Origin: Nitriliruptoraceae bacterium
Lineage (GTDB): Bacteria; Actinomycetota; Nitriliruptoria; Nitriliruptorales; Nitriliruptoraceae
Assembly (NCBI GenBank): GCA_003554005.1
Contig: PWEU01000185.1
Coordinates: 1-6,664, forward strand
Reading direction: 5' to 3'
Length of the DNA: 6,664 nucleotides
The notes under the pieces were generated by a model. That model was not told the DNA's origin, did not search any database, and saw only the letters and a program-made list of their open reading frames with translations. Positions 1 through 5,235 of this stretch are shown piece after piece. A program made the position numbers and the translations under genes. Every line of letters begins with the position of its first letter. Positions within the stretch are counted from its first letter, which is position 1.

Positions 1-540
1 GGCCCACAGCTGCCCGTCGACCTCGTGGCTGCCGTTGATCAGGTCCTCGGGGACGTCGAGGTGGACGACGCCGGGCCGCCCCGACCACACCGCGCGCAGC
101 GCATGGCGGAGCAGCTCCGGGATGCGCTCGGCCGAGGGGACGTGGACCGACCACTTGGTCATCGGGGCCGTGACCGCGGTCTGGTCGAAGTACTGGTAGG
201 TGCCGCCCCGGTCGGGGGAGCCGATGCCGGTCCGCCGCGAGGAGGTGATGAGCAGCACCCGGTTGCCCTCGCCCTGCTCGACCGCGACCCCGGGCAGCAC
301 GTTGGCGACCCCGGGCCCGTTGCTGGCGATCGCGACGCCGAGCCGGCCGGTCGTGCGCGCGTAGGCGCCGGCCATGTGTGCCGCCGAGGTCTCGTGCCGG
401 GGCGAGATCAGCTCGATGCCGACGTCGGCCAGGGTCGAGTACAGCCCGTAGTAGGTGCCGTCGATGATGCCGAAGACGCGCTCCACGCCCTCCGCGGCCA
501 GCATGCGCGTGATGATCGTGCCACCGGTCAAGGTCGCCAT
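1..540 (-). CDS. TPP-dependent enzyme of the acetolactate synthase superfamily, N-terminal part (cut by window edge)
   Basis: Reading the minus strand from the ATG at 540 gives 180 residues without a stop, so the C-terminal part lies outside the window. The visible part is the N-terminal pyrimidine-binding (PYR) domain of TPP enzymes related to acetolactate synthase, benzoylformate decarboxylase and oxalyl-CoA decarboxylase. Family marks are an opening helix (MLAAEGVERVFGI), the block RHETSAAHMAGAYAR holding the expected cofactor-activating glutamate at residue 50, the glycine-rich SNGPGVANVLPG, and GRPGVVHLDVPEDL near the end of the domain. Such enzymes decarboxylate or ligate 2-keto acids in the cytoplasm. 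Where acetolactate synthases have FGIPGG, this protein has FGIIDGTYYG, so a true branched-chain amino acid enzyme is not assured and the substrate is unknown. The start is supported by a purine-rich ribosome binding site just upstream. The gene is divergent from its right-hand neighbour. Confidence 0.9.
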   Translation of the reverse strand, partial: MATLTGGTIITRMLAAEGVERVFGIIDGTYYGLYSTLADVGIELISPRHETSAAHMAGAYARTTGRLGVAIASNGPGVANVLPGVAVEQGEGNRVLLITSSRRTGIGSPDRGGTYQYFDQTAVTAPMTKWSVHVPSAERIPELLRHALRAVWSGRPGVVHLDVPEDLINGSHEVDGQLWA

Positions 541-546
541 GGACCC

Positions 547-555
547 ACCCTCCCT
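547..555 (-). promoter_or_regulatory. Ribosome binding site of the TPP enzyme gene
   Basis: On the minus strand AGGGAGGGT ends six bases before the ATG at 540. It resembles the Shine-Dalgarno consensus and supports that start. Confidence 0.6.
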
Positions 556-604
556 GGGCGCCGCGGTCCCGAAGGTAGGCCCGCGCCTTGCTGCCCGGTG
601 CGCA

Positions 605-633
605 ACCCTACGGAACGGCGCGCCGTCGGGTCG
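605..633 (-). promoter_or_regulatory. Candidate promoter for the TPP enzyme gene
   Basis: On the minus strand TAGGGT (605-610) matches the TANNNT form of actinobacterial -10 boxes. About 17-18 bases upstream is GCGACC, a weak -35 box that keeps only the GAC core. It would give a leader of about 60 bases before the ATG at 540. A second TANNNT box, TACCTT at 572-577, is closer to the gene but lacks a -35 partner. This is inference from sequence only. Confidence 0.35.
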
Positions 634-645
634 CTCGGAGGCGCC

Positions 646-679
646 ACCCCGGGCTCGACCAGTTGGTCGAGCCCGGGGT
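646..679. repeat. Perfect 15-bp inverted repeat with 4-base loop
   Basis: The left arm ACCCCGGGCTCGACC (646-660) is followed by AGTT (661-664) and its exact reverse complement (665-679). It would form a very stable hairpin in RNA from either strand, yet no T-run follows on either side, so it is not a classical intrinsic terminator. It lies upstream of both flanking genes and outside the candidate TPP-gene promoter, so it could be an insulating terminator, a dimer-protein operator or a dispersed palindromic element. Confidence 0.75.
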
Positions 680-832
680 TGGGGAGCGACCCATGGCCCG
701 GGGACCCCGGACACATGGAGGGGTGCGTCCTCTTCGCCGGTCGGGCACGGTGGGAGGTAGGACCCTCGAACGGGGTCAGGCGACGACGTCCGGAGCGGAC
801 CTTCGGGCTCGGCAGGCCGGAGCGAGCGATCC

Positions 833-839
833 GGAAGGG
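833..839 (+). promoter_or_regulatory. Ribosome binding site of the small conserved gene
   Basis: GGAAGGG stands eight bases before the ATG at 848 and fixes that start. Confidence 0.6.
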
Positions 840-847
840 CCAGCGAC

Positions 848-1261
848 ATGACCAGCATCAACATCGTCCCAGCAGGCAACCAGCTCTACGAGGTCGAGGT
901 CAGCGACGACACCGGAACGTCGCGGCACGAGGTCGGCATACCCGATCGGCTCCTCGCGGAGCTCGACCTCGCCGACGTCGCGGTGCAGGACGTGGTCCGG
1001 GTGGCGGTCGAGTTCCTGGTCGAGCGCGAGGGACGCGATCGGTTGGCGCGTGAGATCGACCTCGGGAGTGCGACCGAGCGCTACCCGGAGCTCGTGGAGC
1101 AGCTCACCAGTGGTTCCCGGGTCCGGCCCTCGAGGCAGACGCCGCCACCTGGGCTGCACGATGCTGAGCCGGACGAACCCACCGGTGACCGACGTCTGGT
1201 CGCCGAGGTGGAGCAGGAGCAGCGGTCGGGTGAGGCCAGCCGCCCGTTCCCCCACCGCTGA
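848..1261 (+). CDS. Small conserved actinobacterial protein of unknown function
   Basis: This encodes 137 residues. The first 90 or so resemble a family of small uncharacterised actinobacterial proteins as I recall it: a strand-rich start (LYEVEVSDDTGTSRHEV), a segment on an IPDRLLAEL pattern, then a helical part (VVRVAVEFLVEREGRDRLAREIDL) ending near ATERYPELVEQL. In that family the equivalent end usually reads like FDL..I.RYFPEY. From about residue 92 the protein becomes a polar tail rich in Pro, Arg, Glu and Gln with no recognisable domain, which looks like a lineage-specific extension. No signal peptide or membrane segment is visible, so it is probably cytoplasmic. The ATG is preceded by GGAAGGG with eight bases of spacing, a good ribosome binding site. 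The next gene follows within about 25 bases on the same strand, so the two are probably cotranscribed. Function is unknown. Confidence 0.75.
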   Translation: MTSINIVPAGNQLYEVEVSDDTGTSRHEVGIPDRLLAELDLADVAVQDVVRVAVEFLVEREGRDRLAREIDLGSATERYPELVEQLTSGSRVRPSRQTPPPGLHDAEPDEPTGDRRLVAEVEQEQRSGEASRPFPHR

Positions 1262-1284
1262 ACCTCGTGAGGGTGGCCACCGTG

Positions 1285-2643
1285 ATGTCGCCGGCCGATG
1301 CGGTCTGGCTCCTCGGGGAGACACGACGCAACCCGATGACCATCTCCACCCTGCTGTGGCTGGACGGACCCGTGGACGTCGAGGTCCTGCGCGAGCGGGT
1401 CGAGGAGCGCGTCGTCGCGCGGCATCCCGCATTCCGGCAACGGATCCTGCCACCGTGCGTTCCCGGTGGCCTTCCCCGCTGGGAGGACACCGACGTCGAC
1501 CTCGATCAGCACCTGTCCGTGGTCGACCTGCCGCCACCGGGGGCGCACGCGCTGCTGGAAGCACGCTGCAGTCTCGAGCGCAGCACCCCACTCGACCCGG
1601 ACCGACCCCGCTGGCGGTCCACCGTCTACCGGGGCTACGGCGGGGACGGCACGGCCATCCACACCCGTCTCCACCACAGCCTTGGTGACGGGACGTCCCT
1701 GATGCGGCTCGTGCTCAGCCTCTGCGACGGCCAGGACCCGGTGGCGGAGCCGGGTGGGGACGGTCGTTCGTCCGCCGGCCGGTCGGTGGCCCGGGCGCAG
1801 GACCTGCTCGCGACGCTGTCCGAGCATCGGGACCGTGAAGGGGCGGAGCCAGCGGCGGTGATCGGAGCAGGACATGGGCTCGCCATCGCTGCCCGGTGGA
1901 CCACCCGGCTGGTCCTACCGGACCGGGTCGAGCGGAACGTCTTCCACGGTACCCCCCACGGCACGAAGCGGATGGCGTGGGACCCAGAGGGACACCCCTT
2001 GGAACCGGTCGAGTCGGCCAGTGACGCCTCCGGCGCCACGGTCAACGACGTGCTGTTGACGATCCTGACCACGGGGTTGCACCGCTACCTCGCCGCTCGA
2101 GATGCACTGGTCGACGAGCTGCAGATCATGCTGCCGATCAGCCTGCGTGACCCGAGCGAACCGTTGCCAGCGCGTTTCGGCAACCGCATCGGTCTGCTCC
2201 CGGTGCGCCTGCCGGTCGGGTGCGTCGATCCCCGGGAGCAGCTGCGCCGGCTCCACGCTCAGACCGTCAGGCTCAAGCGGTCGCCGGCTCCCGTGATCTC
2301 GCACGCCCTGCTCACCGCCTCGGCCCTGGCCACCTCGCCGGGGACGCGATGGCTGCACCGTGCGAACCAGCTCCGATCGACGGGGGTCATCACCAACGTC
2401 CCCGGCCCTCCCGGCCCATGGCACCTCACCGGGAGCCGGGTGCTCGGCACCGTGGGATGGGGCGGTCTGACCGCCGAGCTGAACCTGACGGGCTCCTTCA
2501 TCACCCTCGACGAGCGGGTGTTCGTCGGTTTCGTCACCGACACCGCCGCGGTCCCGGAACCGGATGAGCTGCTCGATGCGGTCCGTGGTGCCTGGAACGA
2601 CGTGTTGGAGTTCCTCGAGCCGCGGTCGAGCGGCGGACAGTGA
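1285..2643 (+). CDS. Wax ester synthase/diacylglycerol acyltransferase (WS/DGAT)
   Basis: The product (about 452 residues) belongs to the bacterial WS/DGAT family, which moves acyl groups from acyl-CoA to diacylglycerol or fatty alcohols to make storage triacylglycerol or wax ester at the membrane or lipid-body surface. It opens with MSPADAVWLLGE...NPMTIS, the usual family start. The catalytic motif HHxxxDG is intact as HHSLGDG at residues 130-136, preceded by PLDPDRPRW. Further family landmarks are the NDVLL block (Asn254), RFGNRIG (Asn300) and TNVPGP (Asn371), then a C-terminal WES_acyltransf/DUF1298-type domain. The length is normal for the family. The frame is open from a GTG at 1267, but that codon has no ribosome binding site. 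GAGGG at 1269-1273 instead serves GTG 1282 or ATG 1285, and I chose the ATG because it matches the family start. It lies 23 bases after the preceding gene, suggesting one transcript. Whether it prefers alcohol or diacylglycerol cannot be read from sequence. Confidence 0.92.
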   Translation: MSPADAVWLLGETRRNPMTISTLLWLDGPVDVEVLRERVEERVVARHPAFRQRILPPCVPGGLPRWEDTDVDLDQHLSVVDLPPPGAHALLEARCSLERSTPLDPDRPRWRSTVYRGYGGDGTAIHTRLHHSLGDGTSLMRLVLSLCDGQDPVAEPGGDGRSSAGRSVARAQDLLATLSEHRDREGAEPAAVIGAGHGLAIAARWTTRLVLPDRVERNVFHGTPHGTKRMAWDPEGHPLEPVESASDASGATVNDVLLTILTTGLHRYLAARDALVDELQIMLPISLRDPSEPLPARFGNRIGLLPVRLPVGCVDPREQLRRLHAQTVRLKRSPAPVISHALLTASALATSPGTRWLHRANQLRSTGVITNVPGPPGPWHLTGSRVLGTVGWGGLTAELNLTGSFITLDERVFVGFVTDTAAVPEPDELLDAVRGAWNDVLEFLEPRSSGGQ

Positions 2644-2696
2644 GTCGGAGCACCACCGTCACCGCGGTGATGGACGGCGCTGATCGTGGCGCGCGG

Positions 2697-2737
2697 GAGC
2701 CGGTTCGGTCCGATCCCACGGGGCTCCGGACCGGCTC
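2697..2737. terminator. Terminator-like hairpin between convergent genes
   Basis: GAGCCGGTTCGG (2697-2708) pairs with CCGGACCGGCTC (2726-2737) over 12 bases with one G-T wobble, leaving a 17-base loop. It lies 53 bases after the acyltransferase stop and overlaps the stop codon of the opposite gene, as expected for a terminator shared by convergent genes or serving the plus-strand gene. No T-run follows, which is common in high-GC actinobacteria. A smaller palindrome, CCGTCACCGCGGTGATGG (2656-2673), lies closer to the acyltransferase stop but has no room for a loop. Confidence 0.45.
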
Positions 2738-3848
2738 ACGGCCCGGTCGCAGGGGCGGCGGCGGGCGGCTCCCACCGGTTCCGGCCGGCCAGCAGTACAG
2801 CCCCGGTACCCACGGCGGCCACCAGCCCGCTCACGATCGCGCCGATCACCGGCAGCTGAGCGACCAGCACGATGGCCGCCAGGCCGAGCGCGACGGCCGC
2901 GACCGACCGTGGCCAGCTGTGGAGGTCGAACACCGCGAGCTGGCCCAGCCAGAGCCCGACGACGACCGGGGCCAACAAGCCCAGCACGGCGATCAGCGCC
3001 ACTGCGCCACCGATGAGCGCGACGCCACCGGTCGTGGCCACCAGGCCCGCCAGGGGCCACAGTTCGCCCAACGCGAGCAGCCCGGTCACGCCGACGACGA
3101 CGACCGCAGCCAGGAACAGGACGACCGATGCGCCGACGATCCCGAGCACGCCGACACCCACGCTGGCCAGCGGCCGTCGGCGGATCCGGTCCATGCTCGC
3201 CTCGGCCGGACGGTGGCCGATCCACAACAGGAGGCCGGCGACGAGGAGCAGGCTGACGTAGCGTCGCAGGATCATGGCGAAGCGTGCCGTGAAGCCCGCA
3301 GCGTCGGCTCGACCGATCGCCACCTGCTCGGCGCCAGCGACCGTGCCCCGCCCCGTGTACCGACCGGCGCGGCCGAGGACGTCGCCATCGACCGCTCCGT
3401 CGTTGGTGACCGTGCCGCCCGCGAACGCGAGGTCACCGCCGACCTCGCCGTCCTCGCCGACCGTGATCGTCGCGCCGGCCACCACCAGATCCCCGGCAAG
3501 CTGACCGGGCACGACCACCTGGCCACCAGCCGCCCGCACCGTGCCTGCGACGGTCCCCGGCACACGGATCGCACCGGCGGCTGCCAGGACGTCGCCGGTG
3601 ACGGTTCCGCGCACCACCACCTCGCCACCCGCGGCGACCACATCGCCCCGGACCACGCCGTCTACCTGGATGCGCCCACCGGCGAGGTACACGTCGTGGT
3701 CCAGTTCGCCGTCGATGATCACCTCCGGGCCGGCACGGAACCCATCCTCGATGGACCCGCTCGTGCTCTGCCCCCAGGCGGCGGTGACGGTGACGGCCAG
3801 GAGCAACAGCGCTGTCGGCACGGCGAACGGGAGCGGGCGCAACCGCAT
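2736..3848 (-). CDS. Bactofilin-like beta-solenoid protein with signal peptide and C-terminal multi-pass membrane domain
   Basis: The product has about 370 residues in three parts. An N-terminal signal sequence (RLRP, then a hydrophobic run to about residue 26) has a likely cleavage after AWG. Next comes a repeat region in which Gly-Asp or Gly-Thr pairs recur at residues 68, 85, 102, 119, 138 and 155, mostly every 17 residues, with patterns such as VVRGDVVAAGGEVVV and VTGDVLAAAGAIRV. This is the regular coil of a bactofilin/polymer-forming cytoskeletal beta-solenoid. From about residue 190 to the end there are some five or six hydrophobic segments, beginning YVSLLLVAGLLLWIG, ending in a short Pro/Ala tail. 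The signal peptide would place the solenoid outside the cytoplasm, unlike classical cytoplasmic bactofilins; this is inferred. The frame also has an ATG at 3854, but AAAAGG directly abuts that codon while AAGGA is correctly spaced from the ATG at 3848, so I prefer 3848. It is convergent with the acyltransferase gene and divergent from the hydrolase gene. Exact function is unknown. Confidence 0.87.
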   Translation of the reverse strand: MRLRPLPFAVPTALLLLAVTVTAAWGQSTSGSIEDGFRAGPEVIIDGELDHDVYLAGGRIQVDGVVRGDVVAAGGEVVVRGTVTGDVLAAAGAIRVPGTVAGTVRAAGGQVVVPGQLAGDLVVAGATITVGEDGEVGGDLAFAGGTVTNDGAVDGDVLGRAGRYTGRGTVAGAEQVAIGRADAAGFTARFAMILRRYVSLLLVAGLLLWIGHRPAEASMDRIRRRPLASVGVGVLGIVGASVVLFLAAVVVVGVTGLLALGELWPLAGLVATTGGVALIGGAVALIAVLGLLAPVVVGLWLGQLAVFDLHSWPRSVAAVALGLAAIVLVAQLPVIGAIVSGLVAAVGTGAVLLAGRNRWEPPAAAPATGP

Positions 3849-3910
3849 GCTCATCCTTTTGGTGGTCGGCTTCCATGGTGGCTGCGGGGTCCTCCGGATG
3901 GCAGCGACCG

Positions 3911-3951
3911 TTCGACAGGGTCGGGGTCCCTGCCTGAGGGTCGAAGGGGTC
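3911..3951. promoter_or_regulatory. Repeated GGGTC motifs within nested inverted repeats (candidate operator)
   Basis: In the divergent gap, GGGTC occurs four times in 34 bases (starting at 3918, 3924, 3938 and 3947). The longer unit AGGGTCG occurs twice with starts exactly 20 bases apart, about two helical turns. The stretch is bracketed by TTCGAC (3911-3916) and GTCGAA (3940-3945), with CAGGG/CCCTG inside. This suggests a protein-binding site serving one or both divergent genes, but GC-rich chance repeats are possible. Confidence 0.35.
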
Positions 3952-3967
3952 TGCCGGCGGCGCAGCC

Positions 3968-3985
3968 GTCCCCTAGCTTGGGGAC
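3968..3985 (+). promoter_or_regulatory. Palindrome over a candidate -10 box for the SGNH hydrolase gene
   Basis: GTCCCCTAGCTTGGGGAC is an 18-base palindrome with one mismatched pair. Its centre, TAGCTT (3974-3979), fits the TANNNT form of actinobacterial -10 boxes and would give a leader of about 40 bases before the GTG at 4025. I see no good -35 box at the usual distance, so the promoter may be activator-dependent. The symmetry around the -10 would also suit a repressor site. Confidence 0.4.
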
Positions 3986-4024
3986 CGCCCGGTACCTGTC
4001 GGATGCGGTGACGGAGACGTGTCG

Positions 4025-4819
4025 GTGATCGAGGTAGAGAGCTTCCTGGCGCTCGGTGACTCCTTCACCGAGGGCATGGAGGACGAGCTCGCACCCGACG
4101 GGCGGCACCGAGGTTGGGCCGACCGGGTGGCCGCCGCGCTGGCGGCGCAGCAGCCGGGGCTGCGCTACGGCAACCTCGCGGTCCGCGGCCGGTTGCTGGA
4201 CCAGGTGATCGCTGAGCAGCTGCCGGTCGCGCTGGAGCTCCGACCCGACCTGGTGTCCTTCCACGCCGGTCCGAACGACGTGCTACGGCCGGGGACGGAC
4301 CTGCCCGCGCTGGCGGCCCGCTACGACGACGCCGTCGCCCGGCTGACCGGTGCAGGCAGCACCGTCGTGCTGTTCACGGCGATCCAGCGTGCCGGCGGGA
4401 CCAGCCGGTTCGCGGACCGGCTCGCGGATCGCTTCGCGGCCTTCAACGCCGGCGTGCGGGCGACGGCGGCCCGGCACGGGGCGTTGCTCGTCGATGTTGG
4501 GGTGGTCCGGGCGCTCTACGACCGACGGATGTGGCACGAGGACCGGCTGCACCTCGCTCCGCAGGGTCACCGCCGGGTGGCAGCGGCGGTGCTGGAGACG
4601 CTCGGGGTGCGCGACCCGGAGCTGCTCGGCGGGGAACCGGAGTGGTGGCGCGGCCATCTGCTCGCGGTGCGACGGCCACCCCGCCACCGGCGTGTGGCTG
4701 CCGACCTTCGGTGGGTCACCCGTCACCTCTCGCCGTGGGTCGGTCGGCGGCTGCGTGGCGTGTCCAGCGGCGACGGCGTCAGCTGTAAGCGTCCGGCGCT
4801 GCTCCCGGTGGAGCGCTGA
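4025..4819 (+). CDS. SGNH/GDSL-family hydrolase
   Basis: The product (264 residues) carries all four SGNH blocks: GDSFTEG with the nucleophile Ser13, the block II glycine in NLAVRGR (Gly55), GPND with Asn84, and the Asp173/His176 pair in DRLHLAP. These enzymes hydrolyse ester bonds in lipids, acetylated sugars or similar substrates. No signal peptide or membrane segment is visible, so this one is probably cytoplasmic. The basic C-terminal tail (HLSPWVGRRLRGVSSGD...KRP) resembles that of a common actinobacterial subfamily whose substrate is unknown to me. The frame also has GTG at 4019, but GGAG (4013-4016) is only two bases from it and eight from the GTG at 4025, so I prefer 4025. The last 41 bases overlap the end of the convergent membrane-protein gene. 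Confidence 0.9.
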   Translation: MIEVESFLALGDSFTEGMEDELAPDGRHRGWADRVAAALAAQQPGLRYGNLAVRGRLLDQVIAEQLPVALELRPDLVSFHAGPNDVLRPGTDLPALAARYDDAVARLTGAGSTVVLFTAIQRAGGTSRFADRLADRFAAFNAGVRATAARHGALLVDVGVVRALYDRRMWHEDRLHLAPQGHRRVAAAVLETLGVRDPELLGGEPEWWRGHLLAVRRPPRHRRVAADLRWVTRHLSPWVGRRLRGVSSGDGVSCKRPALLPVER

Positions 4820-5147
4820 CCGCGGACGGTCGGGATGCCCACCACCACGCGAGCCAGGCGAGGAGCAGTCCCATCGCCCCGCACACCACCGCCCAGACCA
4901 GGGGGAACCGGTCGGGTACCACGACGTCGGGGGCGCCGTCGAGGGTGCAGACGATCGATGCCGGCCACCGCCAGGTGGGTCCGCTGCCGCCGGCGATCCC
5001 CAGCGGCAACGGGAGTCGAGACCAGCAGTAGCCGTCCAGGTAGCGGGCATGGCCGAGGGTGGTGCCGACGACGGCAGCACCGGCGGCGGCCAGCGTCAGG
5101 ACCGCGGCGATCGCGGCCCTCAGCGGCCGCCGGCCCCCGGACGTCAC
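4779..5147 (-). CDS. Small two-pass membrane protein with a paired-cysteine outer loop, unknown function
   Basis: This encodes 122 residues. After a short basic start (MTSGGRRPLR) comes a hydrophobic helix (AAIAAVLTLAAAGAAVVGTTL), then a loop of about 60 residues with two cysteines (GYCWSR and SIVCTLD), a second helix (LVWAVVCGAMGLLLAWLAWWW) and a short Pro/Ala tail. The positive-inside rule puts both ends in the cytoplasm and the loop outside, where the cysteines could form a disulfide. I do not recognise a named family, though similar two-helix proteins with WP..VC motifs are common in actinobacteria. The frame reaches back to an ATG at 5195, but the near-perfect ribosome binding site at 5156-5164 lies eight bases before the GTG at 5147, which decides the start. 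It lies 88 bases downstream of the nuclease gene on the same strand and may be cotranscribed. Its end overlaps the hydrolase gene. Confidence 0.75.
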   Translation of the reverse strand: MTSGGRRPLRAAIAAVLTLAAAGAAVVGTTLGHARYLDGYCWSRLPLPLGIAGGSGPTWRWPASIVCTLDGAPDVVVPDRFPLVWAVVCGAMGLLLAWLAWWWASRPSAVSAPPGAAPDAYS

Positions 5148-5155
5148 CGACGAAG

Positions 5156-5164
5156 CTCCTCCTC
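5156..5164 (-). promoter_or_regulatory. Strong ribosome binding site deciding the membrane-protein start
   Basis: GAGGAGGAG on the minus strand ends eight bases before the GTG at 5147. It sits inside the longer frame from 5195, arguing that the upstream ATG is not used. Confidence 0.7.
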
Positions 5165-5235
5165 GGCGTACTCGCAGGCACCCTGGATACCACATCTCGC
5201 CTGCCGAAGCGGCGGGTCGGGTTGCCGTGCGCTGC

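Larger units (their letters stand above)
541..847. other. Divergent intergenic region rich in inverted repeats
   Basis: This 307-base gap lies between two divergent genes and no frame in it looks coding. It holds a candidate minus-strand promoter, a 15-bp perfect hairpin (646-679), a second nested inverted repeat (691-718: CCATG/CATGG around CCGGGG-A-CCCCGG), and two small inverted repeats nearer the right-hand gene: GACCC/GGGTC at 761-777 and GTCCG/CGGAC at 788-800. I see no convincing plus-strand -35/-10 pair for the gene starting at 848. Small inverted repeats are common by chance in DNA this GC-rich; the first one is too long for that. Confidence 0.6.

Noticed and set aside
25..1053. A 342-codon plus-strand open frame covering the left end
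   Set aside because: It is antisense to a clear TPP enzyme domain and then overlaps the small conserved gene in another frame; its composition is typical of a GC-rich shadow frame.
1267..1284. GTG at 1267 as the acyltransferase start
   Set aside because: No Shine-Dalgarno sequence precedes it, while GAGGG at 1269-1273 lies inside this extension and is placed for the starts at 1282 or 1285.
1081..1875. A 264-codon minus-strand open frame opposite the acyltransferase
   Set aside because: It lies opposite the catalytic HHSLGDG region of a convincing enzyme and shows no recognisable fold or start signal.
2656..2673. Palindrome CCGTCACCGCGGTGATGG after the acyltransferase stop, considered as the main terminator
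   Set aside because: The two arms meet with no spacer for a loop; the longer hairpin at 2697-2737 is a better candidate.
2640..4028. A 462-codon plus-strand open frame starting at the end of the acyltransferase gene (GTGA overlap)
   Set aside because: It is antisense to the solenoid gene. Its product is a shapeless Arg/Pro/His/Asp-rich sequence without domains, while the opposite strand gives a signal peptide, regular repeats and membrane helices.
5198..5216. Small GCCG-AAG-CGGC hairpin between the nuclease and membrane-protein genes
   Set aside because: Only four to six base pairs with a bulge and no T-run; expected by chance at this GC content and not enough to call a terminator.
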